From a virus, in the IMG/VR virus record IMGVR_UViG_3300022221_000020, positions 1 to 29,449 of that record: a stretch of 29,449 nt of DNA, one strand, 5' to 3'. Position 1 is the stretch's first letter. The number at the start of each line of letters is the position of its first letter. Positions 1 through 7,235 of this stretch are shown piece by piece. Both the position numbers and the translations under genes were made by a program. The notes under the pieces were generated by a model that was not told the DNA's origin, searched no databases, and saw nothing but the letters and a program-made list of their open reading frames with translations.

Positions 1-195
1 GTTTGTGTAGCGCGCCGCTGAATTTGGATCATTCTGTCATTCAATCTGCATCACCATTTTAGTCACATTTTACACTCATTTTGGATCAAGTTTGTCTTTG
101 CCTTGGGATTGGGTTGGGGTGAATTTGTGTTGCTGTGGGTGAAAGTCTGTGTCATGGGGTCAAGTCGGGCTGGGGGTGTGCCAATATACCCATAT
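1..195. other. Non-coding stretch, possible transposable-phage end
   Basis: No convincing gene is seen here. TTTGGATCA occurs at 23-31 and again at 80-88, and GGGTCAAGTC at 157-166 resembles GGATCAAGTT at 83-92. Between them lie three CATTTT motifs (55-60, 66-71, 77-82). Mu-type ends carry several short, similarly oriented transposase-binding sites, and this stretch lies just past the last late genes, where the right end of Mu would be. The end assignment is inference: the phage/host boundary cannot be fixed without the opposite end. Confidence 0.3.
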
Positions 196-432
196 ATGAC
201 AGGTTTTGTTGTGACAATCTATGAGCCGGATGATGTGTTGTTTGAACAGGTCAGCCGGGTGTACGAGGCGGCTGGGCGGATGGTTCGGCGGGTGGAGTCG
301 GTGGCAGAGTTGGCTTCGGCAGGTGGGGATGGTCTGGTGGTGGGGCCTGGTGGTGAGGCTGGGGTGGTGATCCAGGATTGTCATGAGGTGCATGTCCATT
401 ATCACTGGCCAGAAGGCCATCCCAAAGAATAA
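196..432 (+). CDS. Small hypothetical protein
   Basis: About 78 residues from ATG at 196; a GTG at 211 is an alternative, and neither has a strong ribosome binding site. The protein is acidic in its first half (EPDDVLFEQVSRVYEAA), Gly/Val-rich in the middle, and ends in a His-rich tail (CHEVHVHYHWPEGHPKE). That tail resembles the NVNIHHHYPKE stretch of the small protein at 22331-22525. It is convergent with the minus-strand genes to its right. Opposite-strand frames here are rich in Pro and His and look like shadows. No family is recognised, and the gene itself is uncertain. Confidence 0.4.
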   Translation: MTGFVVTIYEPDDVLFEQVSRVYEAAGRMVRRVESVAELASAGGDGLVVGPGGEAGVVIQDCHEVHVHYHWPEGHPKE

Positions 433-501
433 CCAATTACACTCCAAAATTGCCCCATGCCTGTGTCTGGGTTGGGTGGCGTTTGGGGCTGTGGTGGCTT
501 C

Positions 502-675
502 TCAGTCGGTCGATATTCTGGCCACATCACTGAAACTGGCGATTTCCCGATTGAGGATGGTCTGGGCTTCTTTGAGCCAGGCCACACGGGCCTGATCGTT
601 CATGGCGCGAGAGCGTTTGATCTGCTCTTCGTATTTGGTCAGGGTATCTTCATACAGTAGCTGGTATTGGTTCAC
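502..675 (-). CDS. 57-residue charged helical protein
   Basis: The frame starts at a GTG (675-673) that overlaps the TGA of the upstream membrane protein as GTGA, with AGGGGA seven bases upstream. The coupling and the ribosome binding site support a real gene despite its small size. The product begins MNQYQLLYEDTLTKYEEQ and is rich in Glu, Lys, Arg, Gln and Ala with no Pro or Gly, so it is probably one or two long helices. It has no signal peptide or membrane segment. It is the last minus-strand gene of the terminal block. No family is recognised; it may work with the membrane protein encoded just before it. Confidence 0.6.
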   Translation of the reverse strand: MNQYQLLYEDTLTKYEEQIKRSRAMNDQARVAWLKEAQTILNREIASFSDVARISTD

Positions 676-1358
676 TTTAATGTCCCCTGAGAATTAACAA
701 TAGTTGACCACATTTGGCCCACATCATACTCATAATTGATAGCCAGGATGACTGCACAATAAAAAATCAAATACGGAAAAAGATATGATCCAAATCCGGG
801 CTTTGTGAGTAGCGCTAGAGTGTATAGCCAGAACTTTATACATGCACCACCTAGTCCTATAATTTGAACCTCTTCAATATCTATATTTGATCTGCTCATT
901 ACCACTCCCTGATCACTTTTCCTTTCGATAATCTTGGGGTCAGCCAAACCAACTTGAATCACCCACCCCTTACTTCCCATACTTATGCTCCTTACAGAAA
1001 AATTTTTAACGGACAGACCTGTCTTTTTACTTACATAACCAGCTACAAATGTGTTTCTCTTGAGTGAGAAAGCGTCCTCTCTTATTTTATACAAGGCTGT
1101 ACCTCTGTGGGTTTGCCAATATCGTATAAAAAACCAAAACAAAAGCACCCACGCTAATACTGCTAAGGCATCCATATTTAAAAATTTGAGGTTGACGACC
1201 AAGACTCTTATTTCATTATTTATTGGCTGAGCTTCCCCCACATAAAACAAGATAAATGCAAACGAGGTTAGGGTTAGGTTTCTTCTTTCTGGGTTGCTGT
1301 CGGATGCTGGCACGTTGGTATTCCGTTTAATGTTTTGTACCCCATTAGACTGCTGCAT
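672..1358 (-). CDS. Four-helix integral membrane protein, probable accessory gene
   Basis: The protein has 228 residues. A basic, soluble N-terminus (1-27) precedes hydrophobic segments at about 29-41, 63-80, 172-184 and 189-207. A soluble domain of about 90 residues (82-170) lies between the second and third, so the shape is two hairpins flanking a soluble domain, probably cytoplasmic. The ERRNLTLTSFAFILFY start and the NEIRVLVVNLKF...LAWVLLFWFF stretch resemble an uncharacterised membrane family I associate with prophages and islands; that is recall, not a search. By eye the gene is more AT-rich than the tail genes, which suggests separate acquisition. It lies 10 bases after the methylase and overlaps the next small gene. 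The start is uncertain because no clear ribosome binding site precedes it. The function is unknown; superinfection exclusion or defence is possible. Confidence 0.7.
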   Translation of the reverse strand: MQQSNGVQNIKRNTNVPASDSNPERRNLTLTSFAFILFYVGEAQPINNEIRVLVVNLKFLNMDALAVLAWVLLFWFFIRYWQTHRGTALYKIREDAFSLKRNTFVAGYVSKKTGLSVKNFSVRSISMGSKGWVIQVGLADPKIIERKSDQGVVMSRSNIDIEEVQIIGLGGACIKFWLYTLALLTKPGFGSYLFPYLIFYCAVILAINYEYDVGQMWSTIVNSQGTLK

Positions 1359-1368
1359 GGGTGGGCCG

Positions 1369-2121
1369 TCAAGTCCAGGACCGGATGATCAGTTCCTTTC
1401 TGGGGGTTCTGCCTTGTTTGCCGACCGTGTAGGTGATGGGCACTGTCTTGATCTTGAGGCCCTTGAACACTCGGCGCATTTCTTTGTGGTCGTTGACGCT
1501 GATGATCATATTGCCCTGGATTGATCCTGCCAGGCTGGCCATCTCTTCGTATTGCTCGATGCCGAATTCGACACCATAGCCTTCGGTGGCCCAGTATGGA
1601 GGATCCAGGTAGAACAAGGTGTGTGGCTTATCATATCGTTTAATGCATGCCATCCAGTCAAGGTTCTCAATGACAACACGTGATAATCGCAGGTGTGCAG
1701 CACTGATATCTTCTTCAAGCCTCAACAAGTTGAGTCGTTTAGGGGATTTGGTGTCGTTGCCAAAGGCATCGCCCAGGGCGGCGAAGCTGGTCTTCTGCAA
1801 ATAAAAGAATCGGGCTGCACGCTGGATATCCGTCAGGGTTTCTGGCTCTTTCGTCTTTTCCCATTCAAATACTTTGCGGGATGTTAAGGCCCACTTGAAT
1901 TGGCGCACGAACTCTTCCAGGTGGTGTTGGATCACTCGGTACAGGTTGACCAGTTCACCGTTGATGTCGTTGAGGACTTCGACTTTGCTTTCTTCTTTTT
2001 TAAAGAGCAAGGCACCGGCACCGGCGAAGGCTTCGACGTAGCAGGTGTGCGGTGGATACAGTGGCAGGATTTTGTCTGCCAGGCGGCTTTTGCCACCCAT
2101 CCAGGGTATAAACGGTTTCAC
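1369..2121 (-). CDS. dam: DNA N6-adenine methyltransferase, D12 class (Dam-like)
   Basis: The enzyme would transfer a methyl group from S-adenosylmethionine to adenine N6 in DNA. The 250 residues open with PFIPWMGGKSRLADKI, typical of the D12 class. The SAM-binding motif I is FAGAG (32-36), LNDIN follows at 50-54, and the catalytic DPPY is at 173-176. The length is normal for the class. The start is GTG at 2121-2119, preceded by AGGAGG at a good distance; an internal ATG lies too far inside the conserved N-terminus. It is the first gene of the terminal block after the tail fibre, the position in which Mu carries mom, so protection of phage DNA from host restriction is a reasonable inference. 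The recognition site cannot be read from the sequence, and GATC is only a guess. Confidence 0.92.
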   Translation of the reverse strand: MKPFIPWMGGKSRLADKILPLYPPHTCYVEAFAGAGALLFKKEESKVEVLNDINGELVNLYRVIQHHLEEFVRQFKWALTSRKVFEWEKTKEPETLTDIQRAARFFYLQKTSFAALGDAFGNDTKSPKRLNLLRLEEDISAAHLRLSRVVIENLDWMACIKRYDKPHTLFYLDPPYWATEGYGVEFGIEQYEEMASLAGSIQGNMIISVNDHKEMRRVFKGLKIKTVPITYTVGKQGRTPRKELIIRSWT

Positions 2122-2310
2122 GGCGTGAGCCTCCTATATATATGTGATAGGCTGACCCTGCCGTCATGACGGTGGAAGGGTCTTTGCCTGGCTCGGTGCG
2201 TGTTCACCGTTCTGGGGATCGGGTAGTCGTTGGCGCGACTGCCCGGTCGCCCTTTCTTAATTTTTTGTTGGGGTTCATGCTTCACCCCAACCTAAGTTCT
2301 GATATGTTAT
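2122..2310. promoter_or_regulatory. Methylase leader with palindrome, hairpin and AT tract
   Basis: CCGTCATGACGG (2161-2172) is a perfect 12-bp palindrome upstream of the methylase. A longer inverted repeat, GTTGGGGT...ACCCCAAC (about 2266-2290), follows the tail-fibre stop. TATATATAT (2135-2143) abuts the AGGAGG ribosome binding site. Read on the minus strand, an ATG at 2278 opens a 24-codon basic micro-ORF (MNPNKKLRKGDR..., stop at 2204) with GGGGTG upstream. It may be a leader peptide or nothing. A separately controlled methylase is plausible, but no good -35/-10 pair is visible. Confidence 0.35.
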
Positions 2311-3417
2311 TTAATGTGCTGCTGCTACCTTGTATATTTTGTTGTCAGCTGGTGATGTACCCCAAATATGCACACCATCAAAGACCAACCAATCAATACT
2401 TGTTGATGGAAACTGCACTTTTAATGTTGCTACCTCTTCAGAAATATCAACTTTGCTAACCGATGAATCAGTCGTGTGGCCTAGCCATACATGACTGCCA
2501 TCACCTGCGATACCCTGTACTCCTAAAGCTGTAAATAACACAGTCGCAACAACGGTATTTGTTGCAATATCGATTTTTGATAACGATTCGCCCACATTGT
2601 TTACTACCCATACATGAGTGCCATCAAACACAGCGTTTTCTGGTGCATCCCCAACTATAACAGTAGCGTCGACCACGTTTGTTGAAATATTTATTTTTGA
2701 GACGTTGTCTGACAAGTAATTGGCCGTCCAGATATGAGTTCCATCAAAACAAGCCGCTCTTGGGTTAGTGCCAACCGTCACCGTAGCAACAACAGCATTT
2801 GTTGATATGTTTATTTTAGAGACGTTGCTACTTGTGTAATTCACAACCCATATAAACTCTCCATCAAACACTATACCTCTTGGAGCGCCTCCTACTGTTA
2901 TTGTGGCAACAACAGTATCTGTTGAAATATTTATTTTTGAGACTGTGTTATCCGTCAGGTTAGATACCCAAATAAATCCGCCACCGTAAGCAACATACTG
3001 CGGGCTTGATCCGACAGTAACGGTTGCAACGACGGTTTCAGTTTCTACGTCTATTTTTGATACTGTTCCGGCTGTGTTGTTAGCCACCCAAATATGGCTA
3101 CCATCAAAGGCTGCTCCTCTTGGATCGGTACCAACTGCGATTTCAGTTTTCCTTTTCAAGGATAAATTAAGATCTAATGTTTGCGCCAACAATGGAATAT
3201 TATTTGCTCGGCCATATATTTTTTTGGAAAGCCCCTTATGCAATTGATTGTCGTCAGCGGATCCAGGTGTTAAACCGCACCACTCGACAATTTTTATCAA
3301 CTCTCTTTGGACAGTATTAAACCAGGGTGCCTTCCCATGCGTTGGGCCGGGCGATGTTTCTGTCCATTCTTTTGCGCCATCTGCAGTGGCTGGGGTGTCA
3401 TCTCCAATCTTATGCAT
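2311..3417 (-). CDS. Tail fibre with seven-bladed beta-propeller (YVTN-like repeats)
   Basis: Residues 1-70 (HKIGDDTPATADGAKEWTE...FNTVQRELIKIVEWCGL...DDNQLHKGL) resemble the N-terminal attachment region common in phage tail fibres. From about residue 92 to the end there are seven tandem units of about 40 residues with the pattern P-R-x-x-x-F-D-G-x-x-I-W-V-x-N...V-S-K-I-(D/N)-I-x-T-x-x-V-V-A-T-V. This is the hallmark of YVTN/NHL-type beta-propellers; seven units make a closed ring. ATG at 3417 is chosen because AAGGAG precedes it at the right distance and it overlaps the gp48 stop by 8 bases. The longer frame to 3540 only shadows gp48. Its place just after gp48 is where Mu-like phages carry the fibre, so host-receptor binding is the likely role. 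No separate chaperone gene is seen. Confidence 0.85.
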   Translation of the reverse strand: MHKIGDDTPATADGAKEWTETSPGPTHGKAPWFNTVQRELIKIVEWCGLTPGSADDNQLHKGLSKKIYGRANNIPLLAQTLDLNLSLKRKTEIAVGTDPRGAAFDGSHIWVANNTAGTVSKIDVETETVVATVTVGSSPQYVAYGGGFIWVSNLTDNTVSKINISTDTVVATITVGGAPRGIVFDGEFIWVVNYTSSNVSKINISTNAVVATVTVGTNPRAACFDGTHIWTANYLSDNVSKINISTNVVDATVIVGDAPENAVFDGTHVWVVNNVGESLSKIDIATNTVVATVLFTALGVQGIAGDGSHVWLGHTTDSSVSKVDISEEVATLKVQFPSTSIDWLVFDGVHIWGTSPADNKIYKVAAAH

Positions 3418-4012
3418 AGAGCTGCTCCTTATAAGTGTATGTAATTGAATATTTCTCGGTGGCACCATAAGTGAAAGTGGGCACGGCATGGGCCTGGTTG
3501 AGTCGCATGAAGACACACTCCAAAGCCTTTTCATCTCCATAGGTTCTTAATGGCTCACCGACTGAATGACCTGCACCTTCACCGACGCTCCAGACTGTGG
3601 CCTCTACCCCTGGCACCTTGATCTCATAATGATGCGGTGTGACTTTGTCGGCGATGGTGATGGTGAAGCCCATCTGCTTGGCGACTTCAACCAGGTATGG
3701 GATGTTGTGGCCACCGTTGCCATAGTGTCTGCCAGCCACTGCTGCCTGGCGTTCGGCGATGGTGGGTGATGCGTTGCTGCAGGTGTCGGGCAGGCCGTGG
3801 GCGGCTTCCCACTCTGGTAGCAGTTCAACGGCTTTGGCCGGGTTGCTTTCTACTTCGATCAATAACATCACACGTTGATGGAGTGCATAAAAGGCATCAC
3901 CAATGGCGTGCATGAAGGCAGCCAGGTTGGCGGTGATGTCTCTGGTCCAGGCTCGGCCCCTGGGCAGCAGGGCCAGCAATTGATCGCGATAGTTGCTGGC
4001 GTTTATGGCCAT
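3410..4012 (-). CDS. Baseplate/tail-fibre connector, Mu gp48-like (DUF2313)
   Basis: The 200 residues begin AINASNYRDQLLALLPRGRAWTRD, the characteristic opening of the Mu gp48 family (YmfQ/DUF2313). Then come ELLPEWEAAHGLPDTC and a GFTITI...PHHYEIKVPG stretch that match the family layout. The protein is thought to link the baseplate wedge to the tail fibre in contractile tails. It follows gp47 with a 10-base overlap and overlaps the fibre gene by 8 bases, so translation is probably coupled. The length is typical and all expected segments are present. Confidence 0.88.
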   Translation of the reverse strand: MAINASNYRDQLLALLPRGRAWTRDITANLAAFMHAIGDAFYALHQRVMLLIEVESNPAKAVELLPEWEAAHGLPDTCSNASPTIAERQAAVAGRHYGNGGHNIPYLVEVAKQMGFTITIADKVTPHHYEIKVPGVEATVWSVGEGAGHSVGEPLRTYGDEKALECVFMRLNQAHAVPTFTYGATEKYSITYTYKEQLYA

Positions 4013-5058
4013 GTGAATGCACCTACAACAGGTATCTCGGTGGTGAGGCTGGTGACATCGGCGGCCGGTGATGTGAGGGTGTGATCTTCTTCACCTTCGG
4101 CGATGCTGATGGCCTCGTTGATTTGGGTTAACAGGATCGTGCCACCGGGTTCGGCACGGCGACGGAACAGGTCTTTGATCTCATCTTCTACTGCAGTGCG
4201 GTTGTCTGCCGTATCGGGTGTGACGGTCAAAGTGAAGTTGATGACCTTGGCCACGGGTGCCTGTGCATCCACATCGGCAGTGGCAGGTCGCAGATTATCA
4301 AGATAGGTTTGCACTGCAGTAACATCACCGGCCAGAGGAATGCCATCACCATAGGTATCATCCATCATGAACCTGACCACGATGGTGCCATCACCATTTT
4401 CCAATGGATAAGACCAGGACCTTGTGACACCGGCGACCTCTTTGGCCCAGCCAATGTAATCATCCTTGTTGCCACCCTGGGTGGGCTTCTTCCAGCGCTC
4501 ACTGACTCGCGCACGATAATCTTCGATGTCTTCTTCATCGGTGCCACCGGTGGTGCCACCGGTATCGATGGTGGCTTCGCTGGTGATATCCGGTATGGGT
4601 GATGTGAGGGTGACTTTGACACCGGCGACGGTGTTGCTGTTGGCATCGGCCAGCACGGCGGTGACGGCGGCCGTGGCGGTACCGGCGGCAATGGTAACCA
4701 GGGCATCGGTGGTGAAGGCGACACCATCGGCACGCTGCACTTCGGTACCGGCCGGGATGTTGGTGGTGTCCACTCCGGTGAAGACGACACTGCCGGTGGA
4801 CTGGGTGGCGACCTTTAAGGTGATGCCACGGCGCAGGCCATGCAATAACAAAAAGAAACGATCAGCCGTTTCTGGGAACAGTTGTTTGACGGCCCAGTCG
4901 ACATAGCCATAGAGGTGATGGAATGCACCGGCGACACCGATGGCGACAATATTGACCACAGTGAAGGGTAGCCTGGCCTCAACACCGTCAAGGCGCGAAT
5001 TGAAATAGCCTTTAAGTTGCTCGACCAGTTCTTTTTTGGTGGGTCGGTTAAACGCCAT
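4003..5058 (-). CDS. Baseplate wedge protein, Mu gp47-like (Baseplate J family)
   Basis: The protein has 351 residues. The N-terminus (AFNRPTKKELVEQLKGYFNSRL) and the segment GTEVQRADGVAFTT...GVKVTLTSPIPDI are typical of Baseplate_J proteins. So are DEEDIEDYRARVSERWKKPTQGG and the conserved GVTRSWSYP...DGTIVVRFMMDD region. This is the wedge subunit that surrounds the central hub and triggers sheath contraction. It overlaps gp46 upstream by 11 bases and gp48 downstream by 10. Full length, with no sign of damage. Confidence 0.93.
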   Translation of the reverse strand: MAFNRPTKKELVEQLKGYFNSRLDGVEARLPFTVVNIVAIGVAGAFHHLYGYVDWAVKQLFPETADRFFLLLHGLRRGITLKVATQSTGSVVFTGVDTTNIPAGTEVQRADGVAFTTDALVTIAAGTATAAVTAVLADANSNTVAGVKVTLTSPIPDITSEATIDTGGTTGGTDEEDIEDYRARVSERWKKPTQGGNKDDYIGWAKEVAGVTRSWSYPLENGDGTIVVRFMMDDTYGDGIPLAGDVTAVQTYLDNLRPATADVDAQAPVAKVINFTLTVTPDTADNRTAVEDEIKDLFRRRAEPGGTILLTQINEAISIAEGEEDHTLTSPAADVTSLTTEIPVVGAFTWP

Positions 5059-5461
5059 TTAACTGTGCCTCCCAGATGTTGTTAAATTTAAAGGTCTCAT
5101 CGGTGCCGTCTGGTTTGGTGATGATGACCAACAGGCCAAGGATGTCGTTATAGATGCCACCGAATTCAGCCGTGGCATCGATGCTGGCAGCCACACCCAG
5201 GGTGATGAGGGGTTGCAGTGCTTCTGTTGCATAACGTTCGGCATCGTTGAGGGTGTCCTGTGTGGCCTTTGCTGTTTCAAGTTTGTATAACTCGCTGCCG
5301 ATCGGTTGATCAAAGAATTCATCTCCCCACCAATGACCTTTGTCGGTAAACAGTAAAATAATGACGGCGGTTTCGAGGCCATCATCGGTGGCCAGATCTG
5401 GCGCATCGATACCAATGTCGAATTTGCCGTGGCCTGTTTGTATTAAGGCGATATCAGTCAT
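5048..5461 (-). CDS. Baseplate protein, Mu gp46-like (GpW/gp25 type)
   Basis: The 137 residues contain DIALIQTGHGKFDIGIDAPDLATDDGLETAVIILLFTDKGHWWGDEF, which fits the Phage_Mu_Gp46 family, a relative of T4 gp25. It is a small wedge protein connecting the baseplate to the sheath. The ATG (5461) follows directly on the TAG of the preceding 63-residue gene. The order gp45, small gene, gp46, gp47, gp48 matches Mu apart from the extra small gene. Confidence 0.9.
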   Translation of the reverse strand: MTDIALIQTGHGKFDIGIDAPDLATDDGLETAVIILLFTDKGHWWGDEFFDQPIGSELYKLETAKATQDTLNDAERYATEALQPLITLGVAASIDATAEFGGIYNDILGLLVIITKPDGTDETFKFNNIWEAQLNGV

Positions 5462-5653
5462 CTATGTCACCGAATAAGTGCCAGCACTTGAACCACCTGC
5501 AACAACGACTTGTGCATTGGCAGTGATATGTTCAACAACCGCTTCTGCAATGGCCTTGGCCATTTCACCAGCCTCACCGGCCACCAGGTCAAAACCAGCA
5601 GCCTGCAGTTTTGTGTCAATCAGTGCTTCTAATGATGTTGCGCTTAATGGCAT
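5462..5653 (-). CDS. Small baseplate-region protein
   Basis: 63 residues (LSATSLEALIDTKLQAAGFDL...EMAKAIAEAVVEHITANAQVVV) ending in a Gly/Ser tail GGSSAGTYSVT. It is mostly helical with a hydrophobic amphipathic helix and has no signal peptide. It sits between gp45 (spike) and gp46 with almost no spacing, so it belongs to the baseplate block. I recall similar small proteins beside spike genes in other myoviruses but cannot name a family. A structural or assembly role at the spike is inference from position. Confidence 0.7.
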   Translation of the reverse strand: MPLSATSLEALIDTKLQAAGFDLVAGEAGEMAKAIAEAVVEHITANAQVVVAGGSSAGTYSVT

Positions 5654-5655
5654 TG

Positions 5656-6195
5656 TTATACTCCTGCCTTACATTTGGATGACCCTGCCGGGTGAGGTGA
5701 ACCCGTGAATGCACAGGTATGGGCGGTTGTAACAACCTGTCCATCACTGCCATTGAGATGAATCTCTGCTGCAGTGACCACGGCATTGCCATCGGCGTTG
5801 ACGTTGACATCACCTCCCGCATTGACGGTTGTGTTCTTGCTTGTCTCAATCACAATGCCTTCACGTGTCAGGTGTATCTTTTGAGCCTGGTCGTCATAGA
5901 GGGCGACCTCACCCTGCTTTAATCCGGTGAGTCGATAACGCCGATCCCCCACTATGATGGCCAGGCTGTTAGCACGACGGCCACCGGGGGAAAGCAGTAT
6001 GCCTTCGGCATCTTTAAAGGGTGCCGATGTCATGCCATAGGGTTCGACATGCTCAACGTGATCCAGGGTTTCATCTTTAAATACCTGCACCTTGAGTTCG
6101 CGCCATTGTTGGTCTTCATACGCATCGTTGACGATGCAACGGTTGATGACCAGGTTCAGCCGGTTTCTTAAATTATTTAATAAGCGTTCTATCAC
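5656..6195 (-). CDS. Central spike / baseplate assembly protein, Mu gp45-like
   Basis: This is the membrane-puncturing spike at the tail tip. The 179 residues show the gp45 layout: helical start (IERLLNNLRNRLNLVINR), an OB-fold region (QQWRELKVQVFKDETLDHVEHVEPYGM...), then a beta-helix shaft with repeating strands (KIHLTREGIVIETSKNTTVNAGGDVNVNADGNAVV). The tip segment contains AHTCAFTGSPHP and SSKC, with His and Cys that could bind metal, as the Mu and P2 spike tips hold iron; this is inference. The start is a GTG (6195) overlapping the gpP stop as GTGA. Length is close to Mu gp45. Confidence 0.9.
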   Translation of the reverse strand: MIERLLNNLRNRLNLVINRCIVNDAYEDQQWRELKVQVFKDETLDHVEHVEPYGMTSAPFKDAEGILLSPGGRRANSLAIIVGDRRYRLTGLKQGEVALYDDQAQKIHLTREGIVIETSKNTTVNAGGDVNVNADGNAVVTAAEIHLNGSDGQVVTTAHTCAFTGSPHPAGSSKCKAGV

Positions 6196-7235
6196 CAGGC
6201 CGACTCCTGTTCTTCTGCAGGCAGTGGAATGAGCTGCAGGGCTTCAGGTGGTATCAAGGTGAGATTGGTTTTCTCGCCTTCATCATCCAGCACATATTCG
6301 AGTTCGTTGATTAACAACCATTGATCAATGATGCCCATATATCCATCGATGACCTTGACCAGGCGATTGGTTCGCCAGATGTCATCCTCATGCTGCCAAC
6401 CGGCAACGACGTAGGTGACCTGTCGACTGCGGCCATAGTTGACATTGCGTTGCCACTCGGCGCGCTGTTTCATTTTTGCCAGACCAGGTGCATCGTCGAC
6501 CACGATGACCGTGGGCCGGTAACGCATGCGAACGTCTTCGGCCTGACCTGCAATGTGGGCCGAGGCGGCACCGTTGTTGTTGCTCCATCCAGATTGTTGG
6601 CCAGAGGTATAGTAGTGACTGAACCGGTCCTGCATGCTGAAGTCACCTTCGGCAGAGAGGATGTTCTGCCCCAGGATCAATGGTGTGGCGATGCGCTCAT
6701 TGCCTGCGCGGGTGATAAACAGATCACCGGCTTCATCACAGGTAAGTCGAACGGCATGCAGGCGGGCCTGATCAACCAGGTAGCTATATATTTTTTGACC
6801 AGGGTCAATTCGTTCCACACGGATGCTGCTATCAAAACCATCGACATCAGTGATTGCCTCAAGACCAAAGGGTTTGACCAGGGCCTGGGCCACTTCCATG
6901 AAGGTCTTATTATTAAATTCATTTTTTTCTTGTTCAGCGATGGGCAAGCTGCAGTCCACCAGGTCGGCGGTTTTGCTTCGACCAATCGCCTGCACGCTAC
7001 GCTGACCGGCATCATAGACTGGCCGCATGTTATCGATGTAACCGGTGAGAACAAGCTCATCATCAAGTTCAATGGTGCATTCGCTGCCTGCCCGGATGGG
7101 TCGAAACCCATCGTCATGAATGTCAGTGAGTTCAAGCTCAAACTTGTCGGCCACACTCTCCAGCGATTTGGTGAGGCTGACTGATTTCCAGCCTTTATAA
7201 TCATAGCCATTGATCTTGAGGACCAGCTCAGTCAC
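6192..7235 (-). CDS. Baseplate hub protein, Mu gpP-like
   Basis: The 347 residues open TELVLKINGYDYKGWKSVSLTKSLESVADKFELELTD, matching the Mu gpP (gp44) hub family, a relative of T4 gp27 and P2 gpD. PIRAGSECTIELDDELVLTGYIDNM and RSKTADLVDCS follow, as expected. The protein forms the trimeric hub on which the spike sits. The start is GTG at 7235, overlapping the N stop by 8 bases. A plus-strand frame covering the same bases is a shadow. No defects are seen. Confidence 0.92.
   Translation of the reverse strand: MTELVLKINGYDYKGWKSVSLTKSLESVADKFELELTDIHDDGFRPIRAGSECTIELDDELVLTGYIDNMRPVYDAGQRSVQAIGRSKTADLVDCSLPIAEQEKNEFNNKTFMEVAQALVKPFGLEAITDVDGFDSSIRVERIDPGQKIYSYLVDQARLHAVRLTCDEAGDLFITRAGNERIATPLILGQNILSAEGDFSMQDRFSHYYTSGQQSGWSNNNGAASAHIAGQAEDVRMRYRPTVIVVDDAPGLAKMKQRAEWQRNVNYGRSRQVTYVVAGWQHEDDIWRTNRLVKVIDGYMGIIDQWLLINELEYVLDDEGEKTNLTLIPPEALQLIPLPAEEQESAW

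Noticed and set aside
160-447. Minus-strand frames over 160-447
   Set aside because: Products are Pro/His-rich and look like shadows of the plus-strand frame, with no site or family.
2166-2459. Plus-strand frame downstream of the methylase start
   Set aside because: It crosses the end of the tail-fibre gene and the methylase leader, has no ribosome binding site, and lacks any domain.
6321-7184. A 287-codon open frame on the plus strand
   Set aside because: It lies entirely over the gpP hub gene, which has clear family motifs; no ribosome binding site or family match.
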